A stretch of 37,202 nt of DNA from IMG/VR virus record IMGVR_UViG_3300046513_000114, positions 1-37,202 of that record; one strand, written 5' to 3'. Below the pieces are notes generated by a model, which searched no databases, was not told the DNA's origin, and was given only the letters and a program-made list of their open reading frames with translations. Both the position numbers and the translations under genes were made by a program. The stretch comes from a virus. How positions within the stretch are numbered: position 1 is the first letter of the stretch; each line of letters opens with the position of its first letter. This document shows, one piece after another, positions 30,681-37,202 of this stretch.

Positions 30681-30682
30681 CC

Positions 30683-31057
30683 ATGACGACGCTGACCGTG
30701 GTGGCATTCCGGGACCGATACCCCGAGTTCGCCCCACCGGCGGCGTCGGATGCCCAGGTACAGATCGCGATCGATGACGCCGTTCCGTGGATCTCTGATG
30801 TGCGGTGGGGCCCGTTCTACACGCAGGGCCTCGCCGCGCTCGCCGCGCACTTCCTGAAGGGGTCGATTGCCTCGGGCCGGGGACAGTCCGGCGCCGCCGG
30901 TGCAGTCACTTCGAAGAAGGCTGGCGACATCCAGCTGACGTATGCCGCGCCCTCCGCAGGATCCGCAGCCGACGTCTGGCTGGCGTCCAGTGCATATGGC
31001 CAGCGCTTCCTCGCGCTCCGTCGCTTGGCCGGGATGGGCGCCGTGGTGGCCCCATGA
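30683..31057 (+). CDS. Head-tail connector protein (DUF4054-like)
   Basis: 124 aa. FRDRYPEFAPPAASDAQVQI then QGLAALAAHFLKG and SSAYGQRFLALRRLAG fit DUF4054, an alpha-helical connector subunit that joins portal to neck. Starts 3 nt after the previous stop and overlaps the next gene by 4 nt. Confidence 0.83.
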   Translation: MTTLTVVAFRDRYPEFAPPAASDAQVQIAIDDAVPWISDVRWGPFYTQGLAALAAHFLKGSIASGRGQSGAAGAVTSKKAGDIQLTYAAPSAGSAADVWLASSAYGQRFLALRRLAGMGAVVAP

Positions 31058-31530
31058 AGCCGGTCACGGTGGTGAAGGACGTCGATCCGAAGAAGTACGC
31101 CGACCTGATGCGACGGTTCGCCGAGTTGGCGGGCCACTCGGTGATGGTCGGCATTCCGGAGGGTGAGAACGGCCGCACGGACGAGGACGAGATCGGATCA
31201 GCCGGCATCCTCGCCGTTCACGAGTTCGGCGCGCCGAATCTGGGCATACCGGAGCGATCGGTCGTCCGCCGTGCAATCCGCGAAAACATTGGCAAGTACC
31301 GCAAGCTCAACGAGCAGAACCTACGCAAGGTGGTACGTGGCGATATGTCGGTGGCTCAAGCCCTCGGCATCCTCGGCGCCGTCGCGGCTGGTGATGTGCA
31401 GTTGACGATTCGGAACGCGGACCTCGCGCCGCTGAAGCCGGAGACGATCCGGCGGAAGGGTTCGAGTAAGCCCCTGATCGACACCGGGCAGGTGATCCAG
31501 TCCATCACGTTCGAGGTTCGCGATGATTGA
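31054..31530 (+). CDS. Neck / tail-completion-type protein (gp10-like)
   Basis: 158 aa. HSVMVGIPEGENGR, AGILAVHEFGAPNLGIPERS and the final GQVIQSITFEVR are the pattern of HK97 gp10 / virion-morphogenesis-like proteins which complete head-tail joining. 4-8 nt overlaps with neighbours. Confidence 0.75.
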   Translation: MKPVTVVKDVDPKKYADLMRRFAELAGHSVMVGIPEGENGRTDEDEIGSAGILAVHEFGAPNLGIPERSVVRRAIRENIGKYRKLNEQNLRKVVRGDMSVAQALGILGAVAAGDVQLTIRNADLAPLKPETIRRKGSSKPLIDTGQVIQSITFEVRDD

Positions 31531-31891
31531 TGTAGGCGAGATCTTCGACGATCCCGAGTTCGCGCAGGTCATCCCCGTGCAGCGAGGGCAGGGCGAATAC
31601 CTTCCCGACGGCACATGGTCGCAGGGCTACAAGGCGGGCACCGCGCTGGCCATCGTCCATCCGGTGAAGCCTGACGACCTGCAGCTCCTCGACGAGGGAG
31701 AGCGGCATCTGGCGTGCAAGAAGGTGATGAGTTACGACCCCATTGGGATCGGCGACCTCATTGAATACCAGGGCCACACGTGGCGCCTGTCGCAGCTCTC
31801 TGACTGGTCGGACTATGGCTACTACAACGGTATCGCGGTTCGACATGAAGGAACTGCGCAACCTGGTGCGCCGGCTTTTGTCGTTACCTGA
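31523..31891 (+). CDS. Head-closure/neck protein, 122 aa
   Basis: Acidic beta-rich protein (TALAIVHPVKPDDLQLLDEG, GDLIEYQGHTWRLSQLSDWS). The layout is that of head-tail joining proteins; exact family not certain. It overlaps the next gene by 47 nt. Confidence 0.65.
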   Translation: MIDVGEIFDDPEFAQVIPVQRGQGEYLPDGTWSQGYKAGTALAIVHPVKPDDLQLLDEGERHLACKKVMSYDPIGIGDLIEYQGHTWRLSQLSDWSDYGYYNGIAVRHEGTAQPGAPAFVVT

Positions 31892-32354
31892 TGGATCGGT
31901 CCGTCCTGCCAAACAGGCGGGGCCAACCGGAGGCCAGCCGTTCGTCACGGTCTACCGCACACGCACGCAGCCCCTTGGTGTCGAGACCCGGGCCTTCGAC
32001 GGGGCAGCGGAGCGCGAGACCATCCGGAGCTCGTACCTCTCGTTCGTGAGCATCAACGCCTTCGGCACCGAGGCGTACGAGCTGATGCTCAAGCTTCGGT
32101 CCGTTCTCGCTTCGTCCAGCGGCATCGACGGCATGAAAGCCATCGGTGGTGGCGTCGTCGATTCCAGCGACGTCCTCGACCTTAGCACCATCGTCGGCGC
32201 CGGCTACGAAGAGCGGGCGCGGATCGAGCTCCAGATTTCCCATACGCACACCGTCGTCGCCGATCAGTCTCGCATCGACGAGGCCCGTATCGACGCCTAC
32301 ACCGACACCGGGCTGAGTGCCTCGGTGGACATCATCCCCATGGAGAGCACGTAA
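31845..32354 (+). CDS. Neck terminator / tail-end protein (LIC_12616-like)
   Basis: 169 aa. ELRNLVRRLLSLPDGSVRPA, QPFVTVYRT then SYLSFVSINAFGTEAYELML fits LIC_12616-type phage proteins that terminate the tail tube and sheath. The end VVADQSRIDEARID. The start has no good ribosome site and is chosen for the natural protein start within the upstream gene. Confidence 0.72.
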   Translation: MKELRNLVRRLLSLPDGSVRPAKQAGPTGGQPFVTVYRTRTQPLGVETRAFDGAAERETIRSSYLSFVSINAFGTEAYELMLKLRSVLASSSGIDGMKAIGGGVVDSSDVLDLSTIVGAGYEERARIELQISHTHTVVADQSRIDEARIDAYTDTGLSASVDIIPMEST

Positions 32355-33850
32355 TGTCGCTGCCCCTTTCTCAGATCGTCAACGTGCAGTTGAATGTCCC
32401 GCCGGTGTCTGCCGCACGGCGCGACTTTGGCCTGCTCGCCTTGTTTACTTCCGAACCGGGTTCGCCCTTCTTGGGCGCCACGGGTCGCTACGTCTATGCC
32501 GCGAGCCAGTCGGAGATCGAAAGTCTCTTCGGCACGAACTCGCAGACCGCCCAGGCCACGCAGCGTTTCTTCGCACAGACGCCGAAGCCCAAGCAGATCA
32601 TGGTTGCTCGCTGGAACAAGGCCGAGCGCAACCTCGCGGCAACTGCGTCGGTCCTCCGCGGCGGCGTGGTCACTACGACCCTCGCGGCGTTCAAGGCCAT
32701 CCTCGACGGCCGCTTCCGCATTACCGTCGGTGCGACGACTGTCAACGCCACCGCCATCGATTTCTCGGGCGCCGCCGATATGGCCGCCGTCGCCGCGCTG
32801 ATCTCGGCTAAGGTCGCCGGCACCACGATCACGTGGGACGCCGTCGGCAAACGTTTCGTGGTCACGGCCGCCGCTACCGGTGTCGCGAGCAATATCGGCT
32901 TCGTGACTGACCAGGGCGGCGCCGGCACCTTCATCGGCGGCAGCATCATGCTGCAGGATGGCCAGGCATCGGCGACGCCGGGCAGCGCCGCTGTGACGAT
33001 CCCGGCCGAGACCCTGCCCGAGGCCTTCGCAGCTCTGCAGGACGTCAACCCGGGCTGGTACGCCGCCGCGGTGGCGGACGCGGGCCTGACCGACGACGAG
33101 ATCGAGGCGGCTTCGGATTGGATCCAGGCAGCGCCGAGCAAGATCATCGGTTTCACCACCACCAACGCCGACCAGATCGAGGACGATCCGGACAACATCT
33201 ACCGCGTTCTCTTCGACAAGAAAAACGACCGCACCGTGGCTCTCTACGACAAGACCGACTCCTACGGCGTCCTGTCCATGTTGGCCCGCGGCCTGTCGGT
33301 CAACTTCGCTGCGAACAACTCGACGATCACGCTGAAGTTCAAGCAGCTGCCCAGCGTGGCTGCCGACGACCTTACGCTGACCGAGGCGAACAAGTGCCGA
33401 GCGCTCGGCATCAACTTCTACGCCTACTTCGACGAATCGCCGATGGTGGCCGAGGGCACGATGATTGGCGGGCGCTTCTTCGACGAGGTACAGATCCTCG
33501 ACTGGTTCGTGGACGGAGCTCAGAAGGAGGTTTTTTCGGCGCTGTATAGCAGCCCGACCAAGATCCCGCTGACCGACGCCGGCAACCACAAGCTGATCGC
33601 CCGCGTGCAGAAGGTCTGCCGCGAAGGCGTGAACAACGGGGCCTTTGCGCCGGGCGTGTGGAATGGCGATGGCTTCGGCGCGCTTGAGACGGGTGACCGC
33701 CTTGAGGACGGCTTCTACGTCTGGGCCGATACCGTCGACAACCTCTCGACGTCGGACCGTGAGGCCCGCCGCACCACGCCGATTCAGGTGGCTCTCAAAC
33801 TGGCCAGCGCTACCCACTCTGTGGATGTGCTGGTGAACTTCGACCGCTAA
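32354..33850 (+). CDS. Contractile tail sheath protein (DUF3383)
   Basis: 498 aa. SLPLSQIVNVQLNVPPVSAA, FGLLALFTSEPGS, ETLPEAFAALQDVNPGWYAA and YGVLSMLARGLSVNFAANNS are hallmarks of the DUF3383 sheath family. It forms the contractile sheath and defines the phage as a myovirus. Start overlaps the previous stop by 1 nt (TAATG). Confidence 0.93.
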   Translation: MSLPLSQIVNVQLNVPPVSAARRDFGLLALFTSEPGSPFLGATGRYVYAASQSEIESLFGTNSQTAQATQRFFAQTPKPKQIMVARWNKAERNLAATASVLRGGVVTTTLAAFKAILDGRFRITVGATTVNATAIDFSGAADMAAVAALISAKVAGTTITWDAVGKRFVVTAAATGVASNIGFVTDQGGAGTFIGGSIMLQDGQASATPGSAAVTIPAETLPEAFAALQDVNPGWYAAAVADAGLTDDEIEAASDWIQAAPSKIIGFTTTNADQIEDDPDNIYRVLFDKKNDRTVALYDKTDSYGVLSMLARGLSVNFAANNSTITLKFKQLPSVAADDLTLTEANKCRALGINFYAYFDESPMVAEGTMIGGRFFDEVQILDWFVDGAQKEVFSALYSSPTKIPLTDAGNHKLIARVQKVCREGVNNGAFAPGVWNGDGFGALETGDRLEDGFYVWADTVDNLSTSDREARRTTPIQVALKLASATHSVDVLVNFDR

Positions 33851-33860
33851 GGAGCGCCGC

Positions 33861-34295
33861 ATGTCTCGTTTCGACCCCAAGCAGGTATCGGTGCTTATCG
33901 ACGGCGTCCTCATCGACGACTGGTCTGATGGCTCCGACGTCATCGATGCCAAGAACGCCACCGATGCCGGCGCCCTCACCGTGGGTGCCAATGGCACCGG
34001 CGTCTTCGTCTCCAACCCCGATAAATCGGGCACCTTGGCACTGAAAATCAAGCAGCACTCGGCCAACAACAAGTACCTGGCGGGCCGGATGGCCCAGCAG
34101 CGCAACTCGTTGAAGGCCTTCACCCCCGTCACCCTTGAGATTCGCGACCTCCTCAACGAGGACGTGGTCACCGGCGTCGAGGGCTACTTCACCACGCCGC
34201 CGGGCTTCACGCGCGGCAACGGACACAACCCGGAAGTCTGGACGCTTGTATTCGTCCAGCTGGACATCAAGCTCGAACGGGGGCTCGGTAACTGA
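33861..34295 (+). CDS. Tail tube protein (DUF3277)
   Basis: 144 aa. FDPKQVSVLIDGVLIDDWSD then GVFVSNPDKSGTLALKIKQH and the end WTLVFVQLDIKLERGLGN fit DUF3277, the tube protein family usually paired with DUF3383 sheaths. AAGGAG lies 6-7 nt upstream. Confidence 0.92.
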   Translation: MSRFDPKQVSVLIDGVLIDDWSDGSDVIDAKNATDAGALTVGANGTGVFVSNPDKSGTLALKIKQHSANNKYLAGRMAQQRNSLKAFTPVTLEIRDLLNEDVVTGVEGYFTTPPGFTRGNGHNPEVWTLVFVQLDIKLERGLGN

Positions 34296-34726
34296 TGGAA
34301 CGCGAACTTCGATTTACCATTGATGGCGTCCAGTACCTTATGACGCCTGGCAACGCCATGGCTGCATGGAACGCTCTGAAGCGCGCGGCCTCGCTCTTCA
34401 AGGGCGTGGACATTGAAGAGGTCAAGGGTGCCAACGGCCAGGACGGCAAAACGTCCGTGGCGATCGGCACGCTCTTGGCGAACCTCGGCGATCCGTCCAT
34501 CTCGGAGGTGGAAGCGATCGTCTTCGCCGGGACCGTCGCCCAAGAACCGGGCGGCAAAGCCTATCGGATCTCCGACAGCCTGGACGCCCACTTCAACCAG
34601 CACCGCTCGCACCTCTTCAAGGTGCTGGTAGAGGGGGTGAAGTACCAGTACGGCGATTTTTTCGCTGGCGGCATGGAGGCGCTCAAGGAAATGGGTCTCT
34701 TCAAGAAACCCTCTCCGAGCAGCTGA
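34295..34726 (+). CDS. Tail assembly chaperone, short form
   Basis: 143 aa. It sits between tube and tape measure, the fixed place of tail chaperones, and begins with strands (RELRFTIDGVQYLMTPGNA) then helices (AAWNALKRAASLFKG). A TTTTTTC slippery site at 34657-34663 lets part of the ribosomes enter the -1 frame; see next entry. The short form ends SPSS. Confidence 0.85.
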   Translation: MERELRFTIDGVQYLMTPGNAMAAWNALKRAASLFKGVDIEEVKGANGQDGKTSVAIGTLLANLGDPSISEVEAIVFAGTVAQEPGGKAYRISDSLDAHFNQHRSHLFKVLVEGVKYQYGDFFAGGMEALKEMGLFKKPSPSS

Positions 34727-34887
34727 CCGACTGGTTCATCTGGGCACCTGTGATGCGGCGTCACTGTACGCCGCACGAGCTGCGCACCATCTACAGCCTT
34801 TCCGACCTCTGCGACTTCCACACGGCAATGGCCGAGTGGGACGAAATGCAGCGCCTCGCCACCGAGAAGCCCAATGATTATCGATGA
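34295..34887 (+). CDS. Tail assembly chaperone, -1 frameshift product
   Basis: Slippage at T TTT TTC (34657-34663, in the correct phase) joins residue 123 of the short form to a -1 frame open from there to 34887, giving about 197 aa. The added part contains LQETLSEQLTDWFIWAPVM, RRHCTPHELRTIYSLSDL and FHTAMAEWDEMQRLA, a natural helical chaperone tail. The -1 frame has no start codon of its own suited to it before 34752. It ends 14 nt into the tape-measure gene. Confidence 0.78.
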
Positions 34888-36676
34888 GTTCCTCGTACGG
34901 CTCGGCGCGCTGGTTGACGACTCGGGCATTGCCAAGTTCGCCGGCGGCCTTGCTGGTCTCGGCGGCATTGCCGCCGCGGCCGGCGCGATCGTCGGCGGCG
35001 CCCTGACGAAGATCAACGACTTCGTTGGTGAGACGCTGGATTCGCTGGACCACATGAACGACCTGGCAGACCGCACTGGGACAAGCCTGGAGTTCATTCA
35101 GGAGTTCGGCTACGCCGCGCAGATCAACGGATCATCGGTCGAGAAGGCTTCGGCATCGATCGAGGGCCTGTCTCAGGTGATCGGCGAGGCGGCCAACGGT
35201 CTCGGCCGCGGTGCCATGACCTTCCAGAAGCTCGGGCTGTCGGCGAAGAATGCCGACGGCTCGGTGAAGAGCGTGGGCCAGGTGATCGGCGAGGTGCAGG
35301 ACAAGATCAAGAACCTGTCCGCGCAGCAACAGCAGTCGATTCTTGCGAAGCTGGGCATTGATGCGTCGATGATCCAGACGCTCAGGCTGAGCCGCGACGA
35401 GCTGGCCAAGTTCTATCAGGAAGCGCATGACCTGGGCGTCATCACCGCAGATGGTGCTGATGCCGCCGGCGACTACAACGACGCCATGGACCGGCTCCGC
35501 ATGGTCCAGAACGCTGTGCGTACGAACATCGCCGTAGGCTTGGCCCCGACCTTCATCAAGCTGATCGGCACGCTGAAGGACTTCCTGATCGCGAACAAGG
35601 ATGTGATTCGCGACGGCGTTGGCAAGCTGGTATCGATCCTCGTGTCGGCGGGCGGTGCTCTTTGGAACTTCTTCCGAGCTATTGACCAAGTCATCTCGAA
35701 GACGATCGGCTGGAAGGCGGCGCTGATCGCGCTCGCCGCCACGCTGGGGCTGATCTTCGCCACGAACCCCTTTGTGCTTCTGGCGGTGGCGCTCGTCGGC
35801 ATCGTCGCGCTCGTCGACGATTTCATGACGTACATGGACGGCGGTGAGTCCGAGTTCGGGCCGTTCTGGCAGAAACTGATCGACTACGCGAAGCAGGCGC
35901 AGGACTTCATTCAAGGCAACGCCGACGCCTTCAAGGCGCTTGGCGTAGTCATCGCCGGCTTGGCATTAGGGCGGGTCGTCGCAGGCTACCAGGCGATCAT
36001 CCTGAACGTGGCGAAGCTGATCGGTCTCTTCACGGGTCCGCTGATCTCCACCATTCGAACGGTGGCTGTCGTGTTCCGCGCAGCGTTCATGTCGAACCCC
36101 ATAGGATTGATCATCGCGTTGGTGGCGCTTCTCGCCTACGCCATTTACGAGAACTTCGACCAGATCAAGGAATGGGTTGGGGCAGCCTGGGACTGGATAT
36201 CCAAGCGTACGGGTGAGGCGGTGGCAGCCATCATGGAGCTGTTCGCTCCCACGGTGGACTACTTCAAGACCTTGTTCGGTGTCATCGGGGACGTGCTCAC
36301 GGGCAACTTCTCCGGAGCGTTCGACAAGATTGAAGCGTTCTGGGCCCGCACGGTGGGCCGGATCATGGCCGGCGTGGAAAAGGTGAAGGGATTCTTCCGT
36401 TCGATCGGCAAGACCCTGGGCGTCGTTAACGAGGATGTCGCCGATGTCAGTAAGTCGGTTAACGACAAGGTCAGCGCGGCGTCGAGCACGGCAACCCAGT
36501 CGGCCGCCAATGGCGCGACGCCAGTCGGTGGCAATACCAGCGTCACCGTGCAGCAGGACGTCAAGATGGACGTACGCACCGACGATCCGACGCTGGCCGG
36601 CAACACCGCGGCCAACAACCTGAAGCGCGAGGCGCAGCTTGCCTCCCGAAACGCGCGTGGCGCGGTGGCGTACTGA
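34874..36676 (+). CDS. Tail tape measure protein
   Basis: 600 aa. It starts with DEFLVRLGALVDDSGIAKFA followed by Gly/Ala-rich and helical sequence; hydrophobic segments lie at about 275-315 and 355-425. The C terminus (VTVQQDVKMDVRTDDP, NNLKREAQLASRN) is typical. It sets tail length and passes into the host envelope at injection. The size would predict a tail of moderate length (about 90 nm if 0.15 nm per residue applies). Confidence 0.9.
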   Translation: MIIDEFLVRLGALVDDSGIAKFAGGLAGLGGIAAAAGAIVGGALTKINDFVGETLDSLDHMNDLADRTGTSLEFIQEFGYAAQINGSSVEKASASIEGLSQVIGEAANGLGRGAMTFQKLGLSAKNADGSVKSVGQVIGEVQDKIKNLSAQQQQSILAKLGIDASMIQTLRLSRDELAKFYQEAHDLGVITADGADAAGDYNDAMDRLRMVQNAVRTNIAVGLAPTFIKLIGTLKDFLIANKDVIRDGVGKLVSILVSAGGALWNFFRAIDQVISKTIGWKAALIALAATLGLIFATNPFVLLAVALVGIVALVDDFMTYMDGGESEFGPFWQKLIDYAKQAQDFIQGNADAFKALGVVIAGLALGRVVAGYQAIILNVAKLIGLFTGPLISTIRTVAVVFRAAFMSNPIGLIIALVALLAYAIYENFDQIKEWVGAAWDWISKRTGEAVAAIMELFAPTVDYFKTLFGVIGDVLTGNFSGAFDKIEAFWARTVGRIMAGVEKVKGFFRSIGKTLGVVNEDVADVSKSVNDKVSAASSTATQSAANGATPVGGNTSVTVQQDVKMDVRTDDPTLAGNTAANNLKREAQLASRNARGAVAY

Positions 36677-36677
36677 C

Positions 36678-37202
36678 ATGGCAACGACGACCCTCACCAG
36701 CCGACGGATCGGCTCCATCACTCTGGACGTGGTGACCGAAGAGACCCACCAGTCGGACCTCACCGTCACGGAGAACCCGGTTGAGTCCGGCGCGCTGGTT
36801 GCCGATCACGCGGTGCTCAATCCGCAGCAGGTCACCATCTCGGGAATGATCGTCGATTACGAGCCGCCGGCGCTGACCACGCCAGCGGCCGACGACTCAT
36901 TGATTGGCCAGGCCGACGCCTTGATCGACCGGGCAGACCTTCCCGGGCCTGTCGCCGCGTTTACGCCACAGACGCTCGTGCGCGCGCAGCGAGAGCTGAG
37001 CTCGTACGTCGATCAGGCGCGGATCCTTCAGTACAAGGCGCAAAGCTCGGTTCGAGCGATCGCCGACTGGCTGCCTGGCGGGGACGTCAGCGGCACGGAT
37101 ACCTCCGCGAGTGAAGACCGGGTAGCTCGGGTGTATGCACAACTGAAGGCGCTCCAGAAGAGCGGCGGGACGATCGACGTCCAGACTGGTCTGCAGCTCT
37201 AC
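36678..37202 (+). CDS. Dit-like baseplate protein (partial, runs off the end)
   Basis: 175 codons open to the end of the window. IGSITLDVVTEETHQSDLTV then ENPVESGALVADHAVLNPQQ and VTISGMIVDY match the N-terminal domain of Dit-like/baseplate hub proteins in this phage type. The following part is helical (SLIGQADALIDRADLPGPVA). The stop is beyond 37202. It starts 1 nt after the tape measure stop. Confidence 0.8.
   Translation, partial: MATTTLTSRRIGSITLDVVTEETHQSDLTVTENPVESGALVADHAVLNPQQVTISGMIVDYEPPALTTPAADDSLIGQADALIDRADLPGPVAAFTPQTLVRAQRELSSYVDQARILQYKAQSSVRAIADWLPGGDVSGTDTSASEDRVARVYAQLKALQKSGGTIDVQTGLQLY

Noticed and set aside
32297-34171. 624-codon minus-strand open frame over sheath and tube genes
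   Set aside because: Antisense shadow spanning two well-identified structural genes.
34697-34726. Alternative slippage at AAGAAACCC near the end of the chaperone short form
   Set aside because: In the zero frame it does not permit re-pairing of both tRNAs in the -1 frame, unlike T TTT TTC at 34657.
1-37202. CRISPR array, insertion sequence or transposase
   Set aside because: No regularly spaced direct repeats with unique spacers and no transposase motifs seen; the only tandem repeats are the origin iterons.

Overview
The window is the left and central part of a temperate phage genome (prophage) integrated beside a bacterial tRNA-Val(GAC) gene at 30-104. The base composition is high in GC and genes are packed with 1-4 nt start/stop overlaps. 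The tRNA type and the phage gene families suggest a GC-rich gammaproteobacterium; a Xanthomonadales/Rhodanobacteraceae host (Luteibacter- or Dyella-like) is a guess from overall impression, not something shown by the sequence. The right end of the prophage (rest of the baseplate, tail fibres, attR) lies outside the window.

Left arm (154-12113, almost all minus strand): one long leftward early operon driven by a promoter at 12152-12181. In order of transcription it carries four small genes, a KTSC-domain protein, a RecT-type annealing protein, a YqaJ-type exonuclease with a long helical tail, a possible clamp-like protein, two small genes, a C5-cytosine and an N6-adenine DNA methyltransferase, several unknown genes, an ASCH-domain protein, a zinc-ribbon protein, a putative excisionase and the tyrosine integrase. 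A plus-strand island of three genes (2546-3632), one with a HEPN-like RX4H motif, interrupts it and looks like cargo.

Switch (12126-14555): a LexA/CI-type repressor with a DUF4236 membrane protein downstream of it, and divergent Cro- and CII-like genes. The leftward and rightward promoters are near twins (TTGACT, 18-bp spacer, TAGACT), each with AAGTTCAT at the same place in the spacer. cI and cro appear to be leaderless.

Right early region (14555-20614): an O-like initiator gene containing five GC-rich iterons followed by four AT-rich 9-mers (putative origin), a gene in the P position, and a recombination/nuclease set (NinB, DUF1364 HNH-like protein, PD-(D/E)XK-like protein, RuvC-like protein). 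The last gene sits in the position of an antiterminator Q. Directly after it come a strong sigma70-like promoter and an intrinsic terminator about 50 nt later, like lambda pR'/tR'.

Late region (21082-end): lysis genes (GH108-type endolysin, holin, overlapping Rz/Rz1 spanins), a minus-strand membrane-protein gene as possible moron, then TerS, TerL, portal, MuF-like protein, prohead protease with a nested scaffold start, decoration protein, major capsid protein, neck proteins, contractile tail sheath and tube, a tail chaperone with a T-TTT-TTC frameshift site, tape measure and the start of a Dit-like protein. Sheath plus tube genes indicate a myovirus-type particle.
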